The translations under genes were made by a program, and so were the position numbers. A stretch of 64,000 nucleotides of DNA from Pseudomonas sp. HN11 (lineage in GTDB: Bacteria; Pseudomonadota; Gammaproteobacteria; Pseudomonadales; Pseudomonadaceae): assembly GCF_021390155.1 (NCBI RefSeq), contig NZ_CP089985.1, positions 3,421,001-3,485,000 on the forward strand. Direction: 5' to 3'. The notes beneath the pieces were generated by a model. The model had not been told where the DNA came from. It made no database searches and was given only the letters and a program-made list of their open reading frames with translations. Positions 18,418 to 26,671 of this stretch are shown here, one piece after another. The first letter of the stretch is position 1. Each line of letters begins with the position of its first letter.

Positions 18418-19034
18418 GGTCTTTTTTTCCCGGTTTCCAGAGACCGCACACCACCTGTAATCATTGGCAGCAGGGTTCTGGGCACCAGCATTACCAACGC
18501 AAGATGAATCACGACGAATGCAGCAATCATCGCCATCGCCCCAAAATGTACATAACGTGCAATGTCATAGCCGCCCAGTAGCGCGACCAGCGCTTGAAGT
18601 TGAATAGGTTTCCAGATGGCCACGCCCGAGATCACGACGAGTGCGCCTGCCGCCAGCACCAGCCAGTACATCAGGCGCTGCACTGCGTTATAGACGCCCT
18701 TTTCATGCACCAGCCGTAAACGCAAAGCGTCCGTCAAATCATGCTTCAACGCGGTAAGCCCGATGGGCAGCAGCTCACGTTTGAAATGCCGACTGACCAA
18801 CCCATACAGCATATAAATTGAGCCGTTGATCAGCAGCAGCCACATGAATGCAAAATGCCAGGCCAGCGATCCACCCAGCCAACCGCCCACGGTCACCGCC
18901 ACCGGAAACCTGAAGCCGAACAGTGGCGAGGCGTTGTAAATGGCCCAACCGCTCATGAACATGCAGACCATGCAGACGGCGTTGAGCCAGTGGGTGAGGC
19001 GAACCGGCCAGGGATGAAGCTTTTTCTGTCTCAC
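18414..19034 (-). CDS. Cytochrome b (b561-like) membrane partner of the molybdoenzyme
   Basis: A 206-residue membrane protein with about four or five helices. Histidines sit in or beside them (HWLN near the N-terminus, WHFAFMW, YVHFGAM, VIHLALV), as expected for a di-heme cytochrome b of the thiosulfate reductase/b561 type. It probably passes quinol electrons to the periplasmic molybdoenzyme with which it overlaps by four bases. It is not obviously MsrQ-like, because it carries the cytochrome b561-type helix pattern and has a different length, so it would be an analogous rather than identical partner. Downstream of the periplasmic DUF gene in the same unit. Confidence 0.85.
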   Translation of the reverse strand: MRQKKLHPWPVRLTHWLNAVCMVCMFMSGWAIYNASPLFGFRFPVAVTVGGWLGGSLAWHFAFMWLLLINGSIYMLYGLVSRHFKRELLPIGLTALKHDLTDALRLRLVHEKGVYNAVQRLMYWLVLAAGALVVISGVAIWKPIQLQALVALLGGYDIARYVHFGAMAMIAAFVVIHLALVMLVPRTLLPMITGGVRSLETGKKRP

Positions 19035-19064
19035 GTGTTTCCCCTTGGAAGCCGTCCATGTAGC

Positions 19065-19090
19065 GGGGCGTTGCCAAACGGCAGCGCCCC
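19065..19090. terminator. Intercistronic hairpin
   Basis: GGGGCG and CGCCCC arms enclose an inner TGCC/GGCA stem with an AAAC loop, giving a strong hairpin between the periplasmic protein gene and the cytochrome b gene. There is no T-run, so it may attenuate, protect the upstream message or do nothing. Confidence 0.4.
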
Positions 19091-19105
19091 TGCCTTTTCA
19101 GGTAA

Positions 19106-19717
19106 TTACATCGGTGGTTGGAAGCCATCCTTGCCAACCGCAATGCCGCGCGCGGTGGTTCCATCTGCGGCGGGGAACACGACAATTTTCGTACCTTTGA
19201 CCAGTTCATCGGCTTTGCCTGGCTCGACGTAGGCGATTGGCACATCGTCCGGTACGACGATTTGTTTTTCGCCACCCTTGTAGTTGACGGTCAATGTGCG
19301 GCCATCGGCCTTGGACAGTTTCCCCACGGTACCGTTGGTCATGGTGCCTGTGCTGCCATCCGCGTTCTGCCAGCCATAATGACCTTCGCCACTGCCCTTC
19401 AGGCTGGCGTCAAAAACCGTCACCTCCAGGGCCTTCAATGTTCCGTTGGCCTGCGGGATGGCCGCCGAGCCAATGAAGCTGTCGGATTTGATCGAGTCGA
19501 TATTGGCCTTGGATACTCGGTTGATACCGGTCTTGTCAGTCAGTCCGATAGTCTGCTGGGCGCCGGAGCGGACAGTGAATGTCAGAGTATTGTTGCTGAC
19601 GCTTTCCACCGTGCCACGCAGCGGTTTGATCACCGGCATGTCAGCCGCGGTAGCAATGGCAGCAGCACTGAGCATCAACAAACCGAACGTGGTAGACAAG
19701 GCGTTTTTGAGTTGCAT
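19106..19717 (-). CDS. Secreted periplasmic protein of unknown function
   Basis: 203 residues with a clear signal peptide (hydrophobic 8-22, ATAADM cleavage region). The mature part is rich in Gly, Thr and Lys, with short beta-strand-like repeats (GTVESVSNNTLTFTV; GTVGKLSKADGRTLTV) reminiscent of small beta-barrel/OB-type modules such as DUF5666. No catalytic motif is visible. It is first in the unit with the cytochrome b and the molybdoenzyme and lies next to two regulator boxes, so it is probably induced with them. A role in the same periplasmic redox response is an inference from position only. Confidence 0.75.
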   Translation of the reverse strand: MQLKNALSTTFGLLMLSAAAIATAADMPVIKPLRGTVESVSNNTLTFTVRSGAQQTIGLTDKTGINRVSKANIDSIKSDSFIGSAAIPQANGTLKALEVTVFDASLKGSGEGHYGWQNADGSTGTMTNGTVGKLSKADGRTLTVNYKGGEKQIVVPDDVPIAYVEPGKADELVKGTKIVVFPAADGTTARGIAVGKDGFQPPM

Positions 19718-19785
19718 GGCGACGATTCCTCATGGGTTGATGTGCCGCCATCCTCGACCGCAGACCGGGACGTCACGATGACCGC

Positions 19786-19807
19786 CGAATGACATTTTTG
19801 TCATTCG
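19786..19807. promoter_or_regulatory. CusR/HprR-type box 1, perfect inverted repeat
   Basis: Eight-base arms CGAATGAC and GTCATTCG around six T/A bases; the core is TGACA-TTTT-TGTCA. This matches the TGACA-N4-TGTCA palindrome described for E. coli CusR and HprR (YedW). It lies between the redox genes and the divergent regulator gene of the same family. Confidence 0.65.
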
Positions 19808-19825
19808 CCAGCCCACTCCAATGAA

Positions 19826-19839
19826 TGACAGAAATGTAA
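19826..19839. promoter_or_regulatory. CusR/HprR-type box 2
   Basis: TGACA-GAAA-TGTAA has the same 5-4-5 spacing as box 1, with one mismatch in the palindrome. Its centre is 36 bases from that of box 1, so a second dimer site for the same regulator is likely. Confidence 0.5.
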
Positions 19840-19933
19840 CCAACTGCGCCGGCTCATCTCGTTACACTGCACAGCCGAGATACCGATGTCGCGGGCTGAA
19901 TCCCGTCATGAAGAGACCCGAGCGCGCCTCACG

Positions 19934-20629
19934 ATGCATATCCTGCTGATCGAAGATGACACCAAAACAGGTGAGTACCTCAAAAAGGGGCTCGGCGAGT
20001 CCGGTTACAACGTCGACTGGACCCAGCATGGTGCCGACGGCCTGCACATGGCCTTGCATACAAGCTACGATCTGATCGTGCTGGATGTGATGCTGCCCGG
20101 GATTGACGGTTTTCAGATCATTGAGCTCTTGCGCGCCAGACAAGACGTACCCGTGCTTTTCCTCACCGCGCGCGACCAATTGCATGACCGCATTCGCGGC
20201 CTGGAATTGGGCGCCGATGATTACCTGGTCAAGCCTTTTTCGTTTACCGAACTGCTGTTACGCATCCGCACCATTTTGCGTCGCGGTGTAGTGCGCGAAG
20301 CCGACCATTTTCACCTCGCAGACCTGGAGCTGGACCTGGTGCGGCGCCGCGTCACACGCCAACAGCAAATAATCGTGCTGACCAACAAGGAGTTCGCCCT
20401 GCTGCATCTGTTTCTGCGCCGGACAGGCGATGTGCTGTCCAGGACACAGATCGCTTCGGAAGTCTGGGACATGAATTTCGACAGCGATACCAACGTGGTG
20501 GACGTAGCAGTCAAGCGCCTGCGCAGCAAGGTCGACCAGCCTTACCCGAACAAACTGATCCATACCATTCGCGGTATCGGCTATGTCTGCGAGGTGAGGC
20601 CATGCGGTCCCGACGCCAACCCTCTCTGA
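19934..20629 (+). CDS. OmpR-family response regulator (CusR/HprR/IrlR type)
   Basis: 231 residues: receiver domain with acidic pair (EDD) near residue 8, phosphoacceptor Asp51 in [10 protein letters not shown] and Lys in YLVKPFS, then a winged-helix DNA-binding domain ending in [12 protein letters not shown] start at the ATG giving MHILLIEDD, the family's usual first residues; an ATG at 19886 would add 16 residues not typical of the family. It overlaps the kinase gene by 28 bases. The divergent layout with a YedY-like enzyme, and the TGACA-N4-TGTCA boxes, point to an HprR-like oxidant or copper sensor system. Confidence 0.9.
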   Translation: MHILLIEDDTKTGEYLKKGLGESGYNVDWTQHGADGLHMALHTSYDLIVLDVMLPGIDGFQIIELLRARQDVPVLFLTARDQLHDRIRGLELGADDYLVKPFSFTELLLRIRTILRRGVVREADHFHLADLELDLVRRRVTRQQQIIVLTNKEFALLHLFLRRTGDVLSRTQIASEVWDMNFDSDTNVVDVAVKRLRSKVDQPYPNKLIHTIRGIGYVCEVRPCGPDANPL

Positions 20630-21996
20630 CCCTGCGATCGACCGTGGCGTTTTCCATGGTAGCGATGCTGGCCGTGGCCGGTGCGGGGGTTTATCTGTAT
20701 CAGACGATGAAAGCCTCGGTATTGGTATACAGCGATCACGCAGTCATGGGCCGTCTGGAGCACTTTCGCAAGCTGCTGCACTACGAACTCGCCATCGAGA
20801 AACTGCGCGACAGCCCGCAGATTTTCAAGAACATGCTCGACAGCGAAGACGACATCTTCATCATTGAAGAGCCCGGACAGCAACCGGTCATCCGCGTAAA
20901 TCCACTGAACGTCACGTTGCCTGAACTGCCCGTGATCGGCCAGGATACAAAGCTGAGCGCCAGTGACCTGCGCAGCGGCGTGACCGACTCGGGAACAATG
21001 CTGCGCGCCGCTACCGTCGTCACGACATCGGGTGGGCGCGAAGTCCGACTGACGGCCGCGCACCTCATGGGCAAGGAAATGGCTATGCTCGCGGCGTATC
21101 GCGAACGTATCTACCTAGCCGTTGCCCTTGCCTTTTTAGCGACAGCGTTGTTGGGTTACCTGGTACTGCGTCGAGGGCTGCGCCCGTTGCGCAGAATGGC
21201 CGCACATGCGGCAGCCATCACGCCCAAGCGTCTCCACAGCCGCATGGACAGCGCTGATACGCCGGTTGAACTGCAACAGCTGAGTGACGCCTACAACGCG
21301 ATGCTCGATCGCCTTGCCCAGGGTTACCAGCGGTTGACGCAATTTTCCGCCGACCTTGCCCATGAAATTCGCACGCCGGTGGGATCGCTAATGGGGCATT
21401 GCCAGGTCGCCCTTCGCCAGCGCCGCAGCGAGGATGACTATCAGGCACTCATCGCTTCGAATCTTGAGGAGCTCGAACGGATCTCCCGCATCGTCGAAAG
21501 CATTCTGTTCCTTGCGCGCGCCGATGAAACGCAAGCGGTGGTGGAGCGCCAAAAACTATCACTGCGTGACGAATCACAGCGCATTGCTGAATATTTTGAA
21601 GGCTTGGCTGAAGAGCGGCAGATGACCTTCCAGATAACAGGCGATGGCAACGTGCTCGCTGACCCCTTGCTGCTGCGCAGAGCCTTGAGCAACCTGGTGG
21701 CAAATGCGATTCGCTACGCCTGCGAAGGCACCGAGATTTTGATGCGGATAATGGAAACCCACGGCGGTGCCCGGATTGAGGTGGAAAACCACGGACCTGT
21801 GCTGAGTGACGAAACCCTGGGCAAACTCTTCGACCGCTTTTACCGCGGCGATGCGTCTCGCCACCAGCGCTCTGACTCCTACGGCCTTGGCCTCGCCATC
21901 GTCGTGGCAATCATGCAACTGCATGAAGGTCACGTGCGTGTCGAACAGCCAAAGCCCGGGATTATCCGTTTTTCGCTGGCATTCCCTGCAGCTTGA
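20602..21996 (+). CDS. Heavy-metal/HprS-type sensor histidine kinase
   Basis: 464 residues: a first membrane helix at about 12-34, a periplasmic sensor of about 130 residues, a second helix near 171-189, HAMP, a dimerisation domain with His254 in AHEIRTP, and an ATPase domain ([24 protein letters not shown]). This is the layout of CusS/IrlS/HprS kinases. I did not see a metal-binding His/Met cluster in the sensor, which slightly favours a redox signal over copper. Translation is probably coupled to the overlapping regulator gene. Confidence 0.9.
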   Translation: MRSRRQPSLTLRSTVAFSMVAMLAVAGAGVYLYQTMKASVLVYSDHAVMGRLEHFRKLLHYELAIEKLRDSPQIFKNMLDSEDDIFIIEEPGQQPVIRVNPLNVTLPELPVIGQDTKLSASDLRSGVTDSGTMLRAATVVTTSGGREVRLTAAHLMGKEMAMLAAYRERIYLAVALAFLATALLGYLVLRRGLRPLRRMAAHAAAITPKRLHSRMDSADTPVELQQLSDAYNAMLDRLAQGYQRLTQFSADLAHEIRTPVGSLMGHCQVALRQRRSEDDYQALIASNLEELERISRIVESILFLARADETQAVVERQKLSLRDESQRIAEYFEGLAEERQMTFQITGDGNVLADPLLLRRALSNLVANAIRYACEGTEILMRIMETHGGARIEVENHGPVLSDETLGKLFDRFYRGDASRHQRSDSYGLGLAIVVAIMQLHEGHVRVEQPKPGIIRFSLAFPAA

Positions 21997-22053
21997 GCGA
22001 CATCAGCGTACAGGCTTGCCGTTCGCGCCTCTCACTGAACATATGCAAACATG

Positions 22054-22560
22054 TCATCCCTTTGACAGCGTACTCAGGCTCTGATGTTGGTTTACTGCGT
22101 ACTGTTCATCGCCCGCTACGGGTACCCAATCTTTCAACGGTGTCAGGAAATGCAGTTCAAAACGACGAGACAGAAACGCCCATTTTCCGTCGCGACGTTC
22201 AAACCTGTCGTGGTACAGCCCACTGACTTGAACCGGACCTTTTTCAATGTCATGAAACAGGCAATCCGCAGCCGCCGTACCCACCGCGCTGTCACCCTCG
22301 ATTTCAATCAGTGGGTTGGCCATCCAGTGGTGCATATGTGGCATCTGGCGCCAGCTGTTTTGCGCCATCGCGATAATTTCATCACGATTACCGGCCTTGC
22401 CAAAACCCGGTAGATCCAGTGTCGATTCTTCGTGCCAGATTCCGCTCAGAAGCGACACATCAATACGGTCGAACGCGTTGGCGTAGGCGCTGATCAGCGA
22501 CTCGATGGCGACGCGACTTTCCAGTGCTTGCAGTCGCATAGTCAGTTCTTCAATGGTCAT
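22054..22560 (-). CDS. SnoaL/NTF2-like small enzyme or binding protein
   Basis: 168 residues from the ATG at 22560 (MTIEELTMRL), preceded by AGGGAA; an upstream start at 22605 would add residues untypical of the family. The fold signature is the SnoaL_4/scytalone-dehydratase-like type: N-terminal helix (IESLISAYANAFDR), WHEEST strand, then GLYHDRFERRDGKW. Family members isomerise, dehydrate or simply bind small ring compounds. The gene follows an SDR gene by 81 bases on the same strand, and the two may act on one substrate, which cannot be named. Confidence 0.8.
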   Translation of the reverse strand: MTIEELTMRLQALESRVAIESLISAYANAFDRIDVSLLSGIWHEESTLDLPGFGKAGNRDEIIAMAQNSWRQMPHMHHWMANPLIEIEGDSAVGTAAADCLFHDIEKGPVQVSGLYHDRFERRDGKWAFLSRRFELHFLTPLKDWVPVAGDEQYAVNQHQSLSTLSKG

Positions 22561-22641
22561 GATGAGGTTTTCCCTGCTGAGGCTTCGCAAAAGCGACAGA
22601 GACAACCCTCTACGAGGGCTGCGCTACGGTTGAGCACGTGT

Positions 22642-23400
22642 TCAGATCTGCGACAGGCCGCCATCGACCATCAGCTCTACACCGTTGACATATTTCGCAT
22701 CGGCAGATGCAAGGAACAGCGCCGACGAGGCGATTTCTTCAGGTTGGGCCATATACCCCAGCGGAGTGATCTGCTCGACGTGTTGGCGTAGCGCGGCAAT
22801 GTCGCTTTCGCTCATCCTCAAGCCGTTATCCATTAGAGGCGTGCGGGTGAAGCCAGGGCTCAGAACATTCGCTCGAATCTTGCGACCTTTGAGTTCGTTG
22901 GCCCAAGTCCTGGCGAAGGACCGTACTGCGGCCTTGGATGCGTTGTAGAGGCTCAGTCCCTCCATGCCATTGCTGGAGCAGATAGAGGCCGTCAGAACGA
23001 TCGAAGCACCATTTTTCAACAACGGCATTAACGTCTGAACGGTAAAAAAGACCCCCTTTACGTTAATGTCGAACATGTTGAAATAAGCTGCCTCGGTGGT
23101 CTCGCCCAGCGGGTTCTTTTCGCAAATCCCCGCGTTGGCAAACACGGAGTCCAACTGATCGTTGCGCGCCTCAATCGTCGCCTTGAGCTTATCGAGATCA
23201 GCCTGGTGGGCGACATCGGAAATGACCGCGACCACTCTATCGCCAAGCTTGGACACTGCCTCCTCCAGCTTGGCCGCCGAGCGCCCGGTGATGTAAACGC
23301 GCTTGGCTCCCTCGGCAATCAACGCCTGCGCAATCGCAAACCCGATCCCAGTGGATGCGCCTGTGACAACGGCAACCTGATCAGCGAATTTACCTGACAT
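22642..23400 (-). CDS. Short-chain dehydrogenase/reductase
   Basis: 252 residues from the ATG at 23400, which has GAGGAG seven bases upstream; a longer frame to 23526 lacks support. The NAD(P) motif TGASTGIG is at 13-20, a NAG motif near 89-91, and the catalytic set includes Ser139, Tyr152 and Lys156 (YNASK). This is a classical SDR of normal length. It is divergent from an MFS pump across a region with a TGAAC-N7-GTTCA repeat and precedes a SnoaL-like gene. The substrate is unknown. Confidence 0.9.
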   Translation of the reverse strand: MSGKFADQVAVVTGASTGIGFAIAQALIAEGAKRVYITGRSAAKLEEAVSKLGDRVVAVISDVAHQADLDKLKATIEARNDQLDSVFANAGICEKNPLGETTEAAYFNMFDINVKGVFFTVQTLMPLLKNGASIVLTASICSSNGMEGLSLYNASKAAVRSFARTWANELKGRKIRANVLSPGFTRTPLMDNGLRMSESDIAALRQHVEQITPLGYMAQPEEIASSALFLASADAKYVNGVELMVDGGLSQI

Positions 23401-23486
23401 ATCTGACTCCTCAATCTCGGTTGTGTGGCTCAACTGGAACCACAGTGCGGCCATTTTGCGAGGAGTCAGGCACTGAGCGGCACTGC

Positions 23487-23509
23487 CAAAAATGAACATT
23501 GGCCGTTCA
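23487..23509. promoter_or_regulatory. Candidate LysR operator in SDR/MFS divergent promoter
   Basis: TGAAC (23493-23497) and GTTCA (23505-23509) form an inverted repeat with a seven-base gap. The overlapping 12-mer CAAAAATGAACA starting at 23487 recurs exactly at 25956-25967, just upstream of the lysR start and in the same orientation. Shared sequence before the regulator and a putative target suggests a common operator. Confidence 0.4.
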
Positions 23510-23622
23510 ATTATGTGAGGCGTCAACGAAGGTTTGATCGTTTAGATTTGAGCCAGCTGATTCAGAGCATGACCCGCAATCGAGAATATCCTGGAACCGA
23601 AGGGTTTCAGGAAGGAGCCCTT

Positions 23623-25080
23623 ATGCCTCAGACAAATATCGCCCTCCCGGAACCACGGCGCTGGTTGATGTTCGCCATCTTGCTGGTCGGTGCATTTTTA
23701 CCGCCGCTGGATTTTTTCATCGTCAACGTAGCGCTGCCCTCAATTCAGCACTCGCTTGACACGGCTTCCTCTGCCGAACAGTTGATCATCTCCTCCTATG
23801 CGGCGCTTTATGCCGTGACACTGATCACCGGCGGACGACTTGGAGACATTTTTGGCCGCATGAGAATGTTCTTCGTTGGCCTGATTGGCTTTGCCATTGC
23901 TTCACTGATCTGCGGTGTCGCCGAGTCACCCTGGGTGTTGATCGCCGGACGTTCGCTGCAAGGCGTGACGGCAGCCATCATGGCGCCTCAGGCCCTCGCG
24001 TCAGTGCAGGCGATATTCCCAGAGTCCGAAAAGCCCTTGGCGCTGAGCCTGTATGGCGCGGTGTTTGGCCTGGCCTCGGTAGTCGGCCAGGCACTGGGTG
24101 GAATATTGATTTCGCTCAACCTGATGAACTTGGGCTGGCGGGCGATATTTCTGGTGAATTTACCGATTGCATTGCTGGTCATTCTGATCGCCATTCCCGT
24201 CGTCAAGGAAACCCGCGCGCAACAGACCAGCACGCTGGATCTGGGCGGAACGGTCCTATCCATGGTGACGCTTGCGGCTCTGATCGTTCCACTGATTGAG
24301 GGGCGTGAAGCGGGCTGGCCTTTGTGGGCCTGGTTGTCGCTTGCGGCGGTGCCGCTGCTGGCCTGGCTCTTCTGGCACTACGAAACCCGCTTGCATCAAG
24401 CGCAAGGCGCTCCGTTGCTCAACCCTGCCGCACTGCGCGCGCCCGGTCTGGCCCGGTCACTGCTCGTCGCCCTGACCTTTTACGCGATCGGCGTGTTTTT
24501 CCTGCTGCTTTCCATTTATCTACAGGGAGCGCTGCACACGAGCCCACTCAATGCAGGCCTCGTCTTCCTTCCTTTCGGCGCGGGATTTTTGCTGGGACCG
24601 CTTTGCGCTCCTCGGTTCAAGCGTTTTCTGGGGGCATACGTCAATCCGGTCGGGATGGGGCTTGAAGTATTGGGGTTTGTGCTCTTGGCCTGGCTCGTGG
24701 CGCACACGCCATCGTCCGTCAGCCCCGCTGCGCTGCCACTTGCCGTCATTCTGTTTCTGATCGGTTTCGGACAAGGATTGGCCCTTCCGACATTGATGCG
24801 CATGATCACAGGACGTGTGGCGCCCGCATACTCCGGCATGATTGCAGGCATTACCAGCTCCACCCTGCAAATCAGCACGTCACTGAGCGTGGCGATAATA
24901 GGCGGCATTTTCTACACCCTTCTAGGCACGGATACGGACGCGGCTGCCATCGCCCACGCCTTCACCGTCTCCATACTCTGCATCGCAGCATGCCTGGCGG
25001 TAGGCGCAGCAATGAGCCTTACCCTGGCGCGCCAACCTGCTGCAGAGCTGCAAACGGCGGCCATGCGCCCAGCAGAGTGA
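23623..25080 (+). CDS. MFS multidrug efflux transporter, DHA2 (14-helix) type
   Basis: 485 residues from the ATG at 23623, which has AGGAAGGAG upstream; the frame extends to 23425 without a better start. The first helix carries the LDFFIVNVALP motif of the DHA2/EmrB-QacA class, motif A is GGRLGDIFGRMRMF, and about 14 hydrophobic segments follow. Such proteins export drugs or toxic metabolites with proton exchange. It is divergent from the SDR gene and convergent with lysR, whose stop is two bases away. Substrate unknown. Confidence 0.88.
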   Translation: MPQTNIALPEPRRWLMFAILLVGAFLPPLDFFIVNVALPSIQHSLDTASSAEQLIISSYAALYAVTLITGGRLGDIFGRMRMFFVGLIGFAIASLICGVAESPWVLIAGRSLQGVTAAIMAPQALASVQAIFPESEKPLALSLYGAVFGLASVVGQALGGILISLNLMNLGWRAIFLVNLPIALLVILIAIPVVKETRAQQTSTLDLGGTVLSMVTLAALIVPLIEGREAGWPLWAWLSLAAVPLLAWLFWHYETRLHQAQGAPLLNPAALRAPGLARSLLVALTFYAIGVFFLLLSIYLQGALHTSPLNAGLVFLPFGAGFLLGPLCAPRFKRFLGAYVNPVGMGLEVLGFVLLAWLVAHTPSSVSPAALPLAVILFLIGFGQGLALPTLMRMITGRVAPAYSGMIAGITSSTLQISTSLSVAIIGGIFYTLLGTDTDAAAIAHAFTVSILCIAACLAVGAAMSLTLARQPAAELQTAAMRPAE

Positions 25081-25081
25081 G

Positions 25082-25942
25082 TCAACCGCTTGCCTGATTG
25101 CCGATCATGATGGAAGCAAGGTCGGCAAGAGCACGAAGGCTGTCCATCTGGCGCATGTCCTGGTGGTAGCCCATCCAGATGTCGCGGCCCGGTGGCGGCT
25201 CGCGCGAATCAATCAGCCGCAGCGCCGTTAATGAGTCACCCAGGGCGCGGGGCAATACGGCAACGCCCTGCCCCTGCGCGCACATTTGCGCCTGGATTGT
25301 GCGGCTGCTACTGGTGAATACGGTACGCGCCAGAGGGTATCGCTGCTGCAGCCACTGCACATCGGGATAATGAGACTGGGCAACACTCATGGTAATCAAA
25401 CCAACCCCTTCGCCCTGTGGCTCGGGGTCAGCAGATCCGACGGCCGTGTATAACCCATAGTTCAGGGAGATCAGCTTGCGGTGAACAATATCGGGTTCGG
25501 TGAAAGGGACGATTCGAAACGCGATATCGGCATCGCGACGAGCCAGGTCAAACAATCGATGCCCGGCGATAACCTCAGGCACGATCAGAGGGTAACGTCG
25601 CCCCAGTTCACTCAGGACGGGGGCCAGCACATAACAGGCAAACCAGTCTGCGCAAGAAATGCGCAACACTCCTTCTGGCTGTGCGCTGTCGCCCGCCAGG
25701 CGCCTTTCGATCGCCAACGCACTTTGCTCCATTGCCTGCGCCAGGCTGAGCAGCTTCTCTCCGCTGTCGGTCAGTACCAGTCCTTGGGTGGTACGTAGGA
25801 AAATGGGCTGGCCACTGGACTGCTCAAGTACCTGCAAGCGCCGCCCCACAGTCGGATGGCTAACACCCAACAGCTTGGCGGCAGCGCCCAATGACCCGCT
25901 GCGGGCAATCGCGAGAAAGACCCGCACATCACTCCAGTCCAT
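25082..25942 (-). CDS. LysR-family transcriptional regulator
   Basis: 286 residues: N-terminal winged helix (LRVFLAIA-like start DVRVFLAIARSGSLGAAAK, SHPTVGRRLQVLE) and a periplasmic-binding-like effector domain from about 90. It ends next to the MFS gene in convergent orientation. The shared 12-mer upstream of this gene and in the SDR/MFS promoter suggests it controls that pair and itself. The inducer is unknown. Confidence 0.9.
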   Translation of the reverse strand: MDWSDVRVFLAIARSGSLGAAAKLLGVSHPTVGRRLQVLEQSSGQPIFLRTTQGLVLTDSGEKLLSLAQAMEQSALAIERRLAGDSAQPEGVLRISCADWFACYVLAPVLSELGRRYPLIVPEVIAGHRLFDLARRDADIAFRIVPFTEPDIVHRKLISLNYGLYTAVGSADPEPQGEGVGLITMSVAQSHYPDVQWLQQRYPLARTVFTSSSRTIQAQMCAQGQGVAVLPRALGDSLTALRLIDSREPPPGRDIWMGYHQDMRQMDSLRALADLASIMIGNQASG

Positions 25943-26252
25943 GCTCTACCCCGTACAAAAATGAACAGTGAGAGTGAAGTAATGGCAGTGCCGTAGCAAT
26001 CCCGAACCCGACATACTTGTTTGCAACACCTCTGTCGAACCACCCTGCGCAGACTGCTGTCCAGCGTTGCTCTGGAAAATGCAGATAAGGCCTGCGTGCA
26101 TGTCGTGATGTCGACTGTTAACAGAAGTTTTGAACCGGGTTTCAAAAACTGTCTCTTGGCCTCAAGGGTATAAATCTGGCTATTGGTGCAGCATGTCTCA
26201 AGGCTCTGTAACTGCTTGCGGCTGAGGCTTGTTCATGCGTGATTCCTTCCGA
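25943..26252. other. Gene-free interval
   Basis: This 310-base stretch between lysR and the DUF1641 gene holds the lysR promoter side, including CAAAAATGAACA at 25956-25967. Beyond that I see no convincing reading frame, hairpin terminator or repeat. Confidence 0.5.
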
Positions 26253-26645
26253 TCAGAGTTGTCTTCCGATGACATTCAAGGTTCTAAGGACCAGTGCCAC
26301 GCCACGGCGGGTGTCCGTTTCGCGTAGGAGCGACAGTAACCCAAAGAGGTTGGGAGGCACCGCCTCTGCTGCAGTCTCGGCGGTAGCCATGCGTAGCGCA
26401 TTGCCCAGACTCCAGGTGACGACGGTGGTGCTCTCGAACAACCGGGCAAGTTTTTCCACTGTCGCCTGGTCAAGCAGGTCGACGGTATCGCAGATCAGTG
26501 CCAGCAGGTCGACCAGGTTATCAAAGCGTCCACCCTCCAGAAGCGGTTTCAGTTTGTCCAGTAAGGCCTCGGTCCCAGAATTGTGGTCTAGCGGGTCGGT
26601 ATTAACATCTGCACCCTTTGCGGGTGACTCATTAAAGACATCCAT
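26253..26645 (-). CDS. DUF1641 protein, partner of flavoprotein
   Basis: 130 residues, mostly helical, with the DUF1641 pattern (LLDKLKPLLEGGRFDNLVDLL, then LGNALRMA and LFGLLSLLRETDTRRG). DUF1641 proteins commonly sit beside sulfide:quinone-reductase-like flavoproteins and formate dehydrogenase genes. Here the gene follows such a flavoprotein by 26 bases on the same strand, so they are very probably one operon. The biochemical role of the family is not established; a membrane-associated or accessory role is likely. Confidence 0.8.
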   Translation of the reverse strand: MDVFNESPAKGADVNTDPLDHNSGTEALLDKLKPLLEGGRFDNLVDLLALICDTVDLLDQATVEKLARLFESTTVVTWSLGNALRMATAETAAEAVPPNLFGLLSLLRETDTRRGVALVLRTLNVIGRQL

Positions 26646-26671
26646 GTGTATTTACTCTTGCCTGTGTAGGG

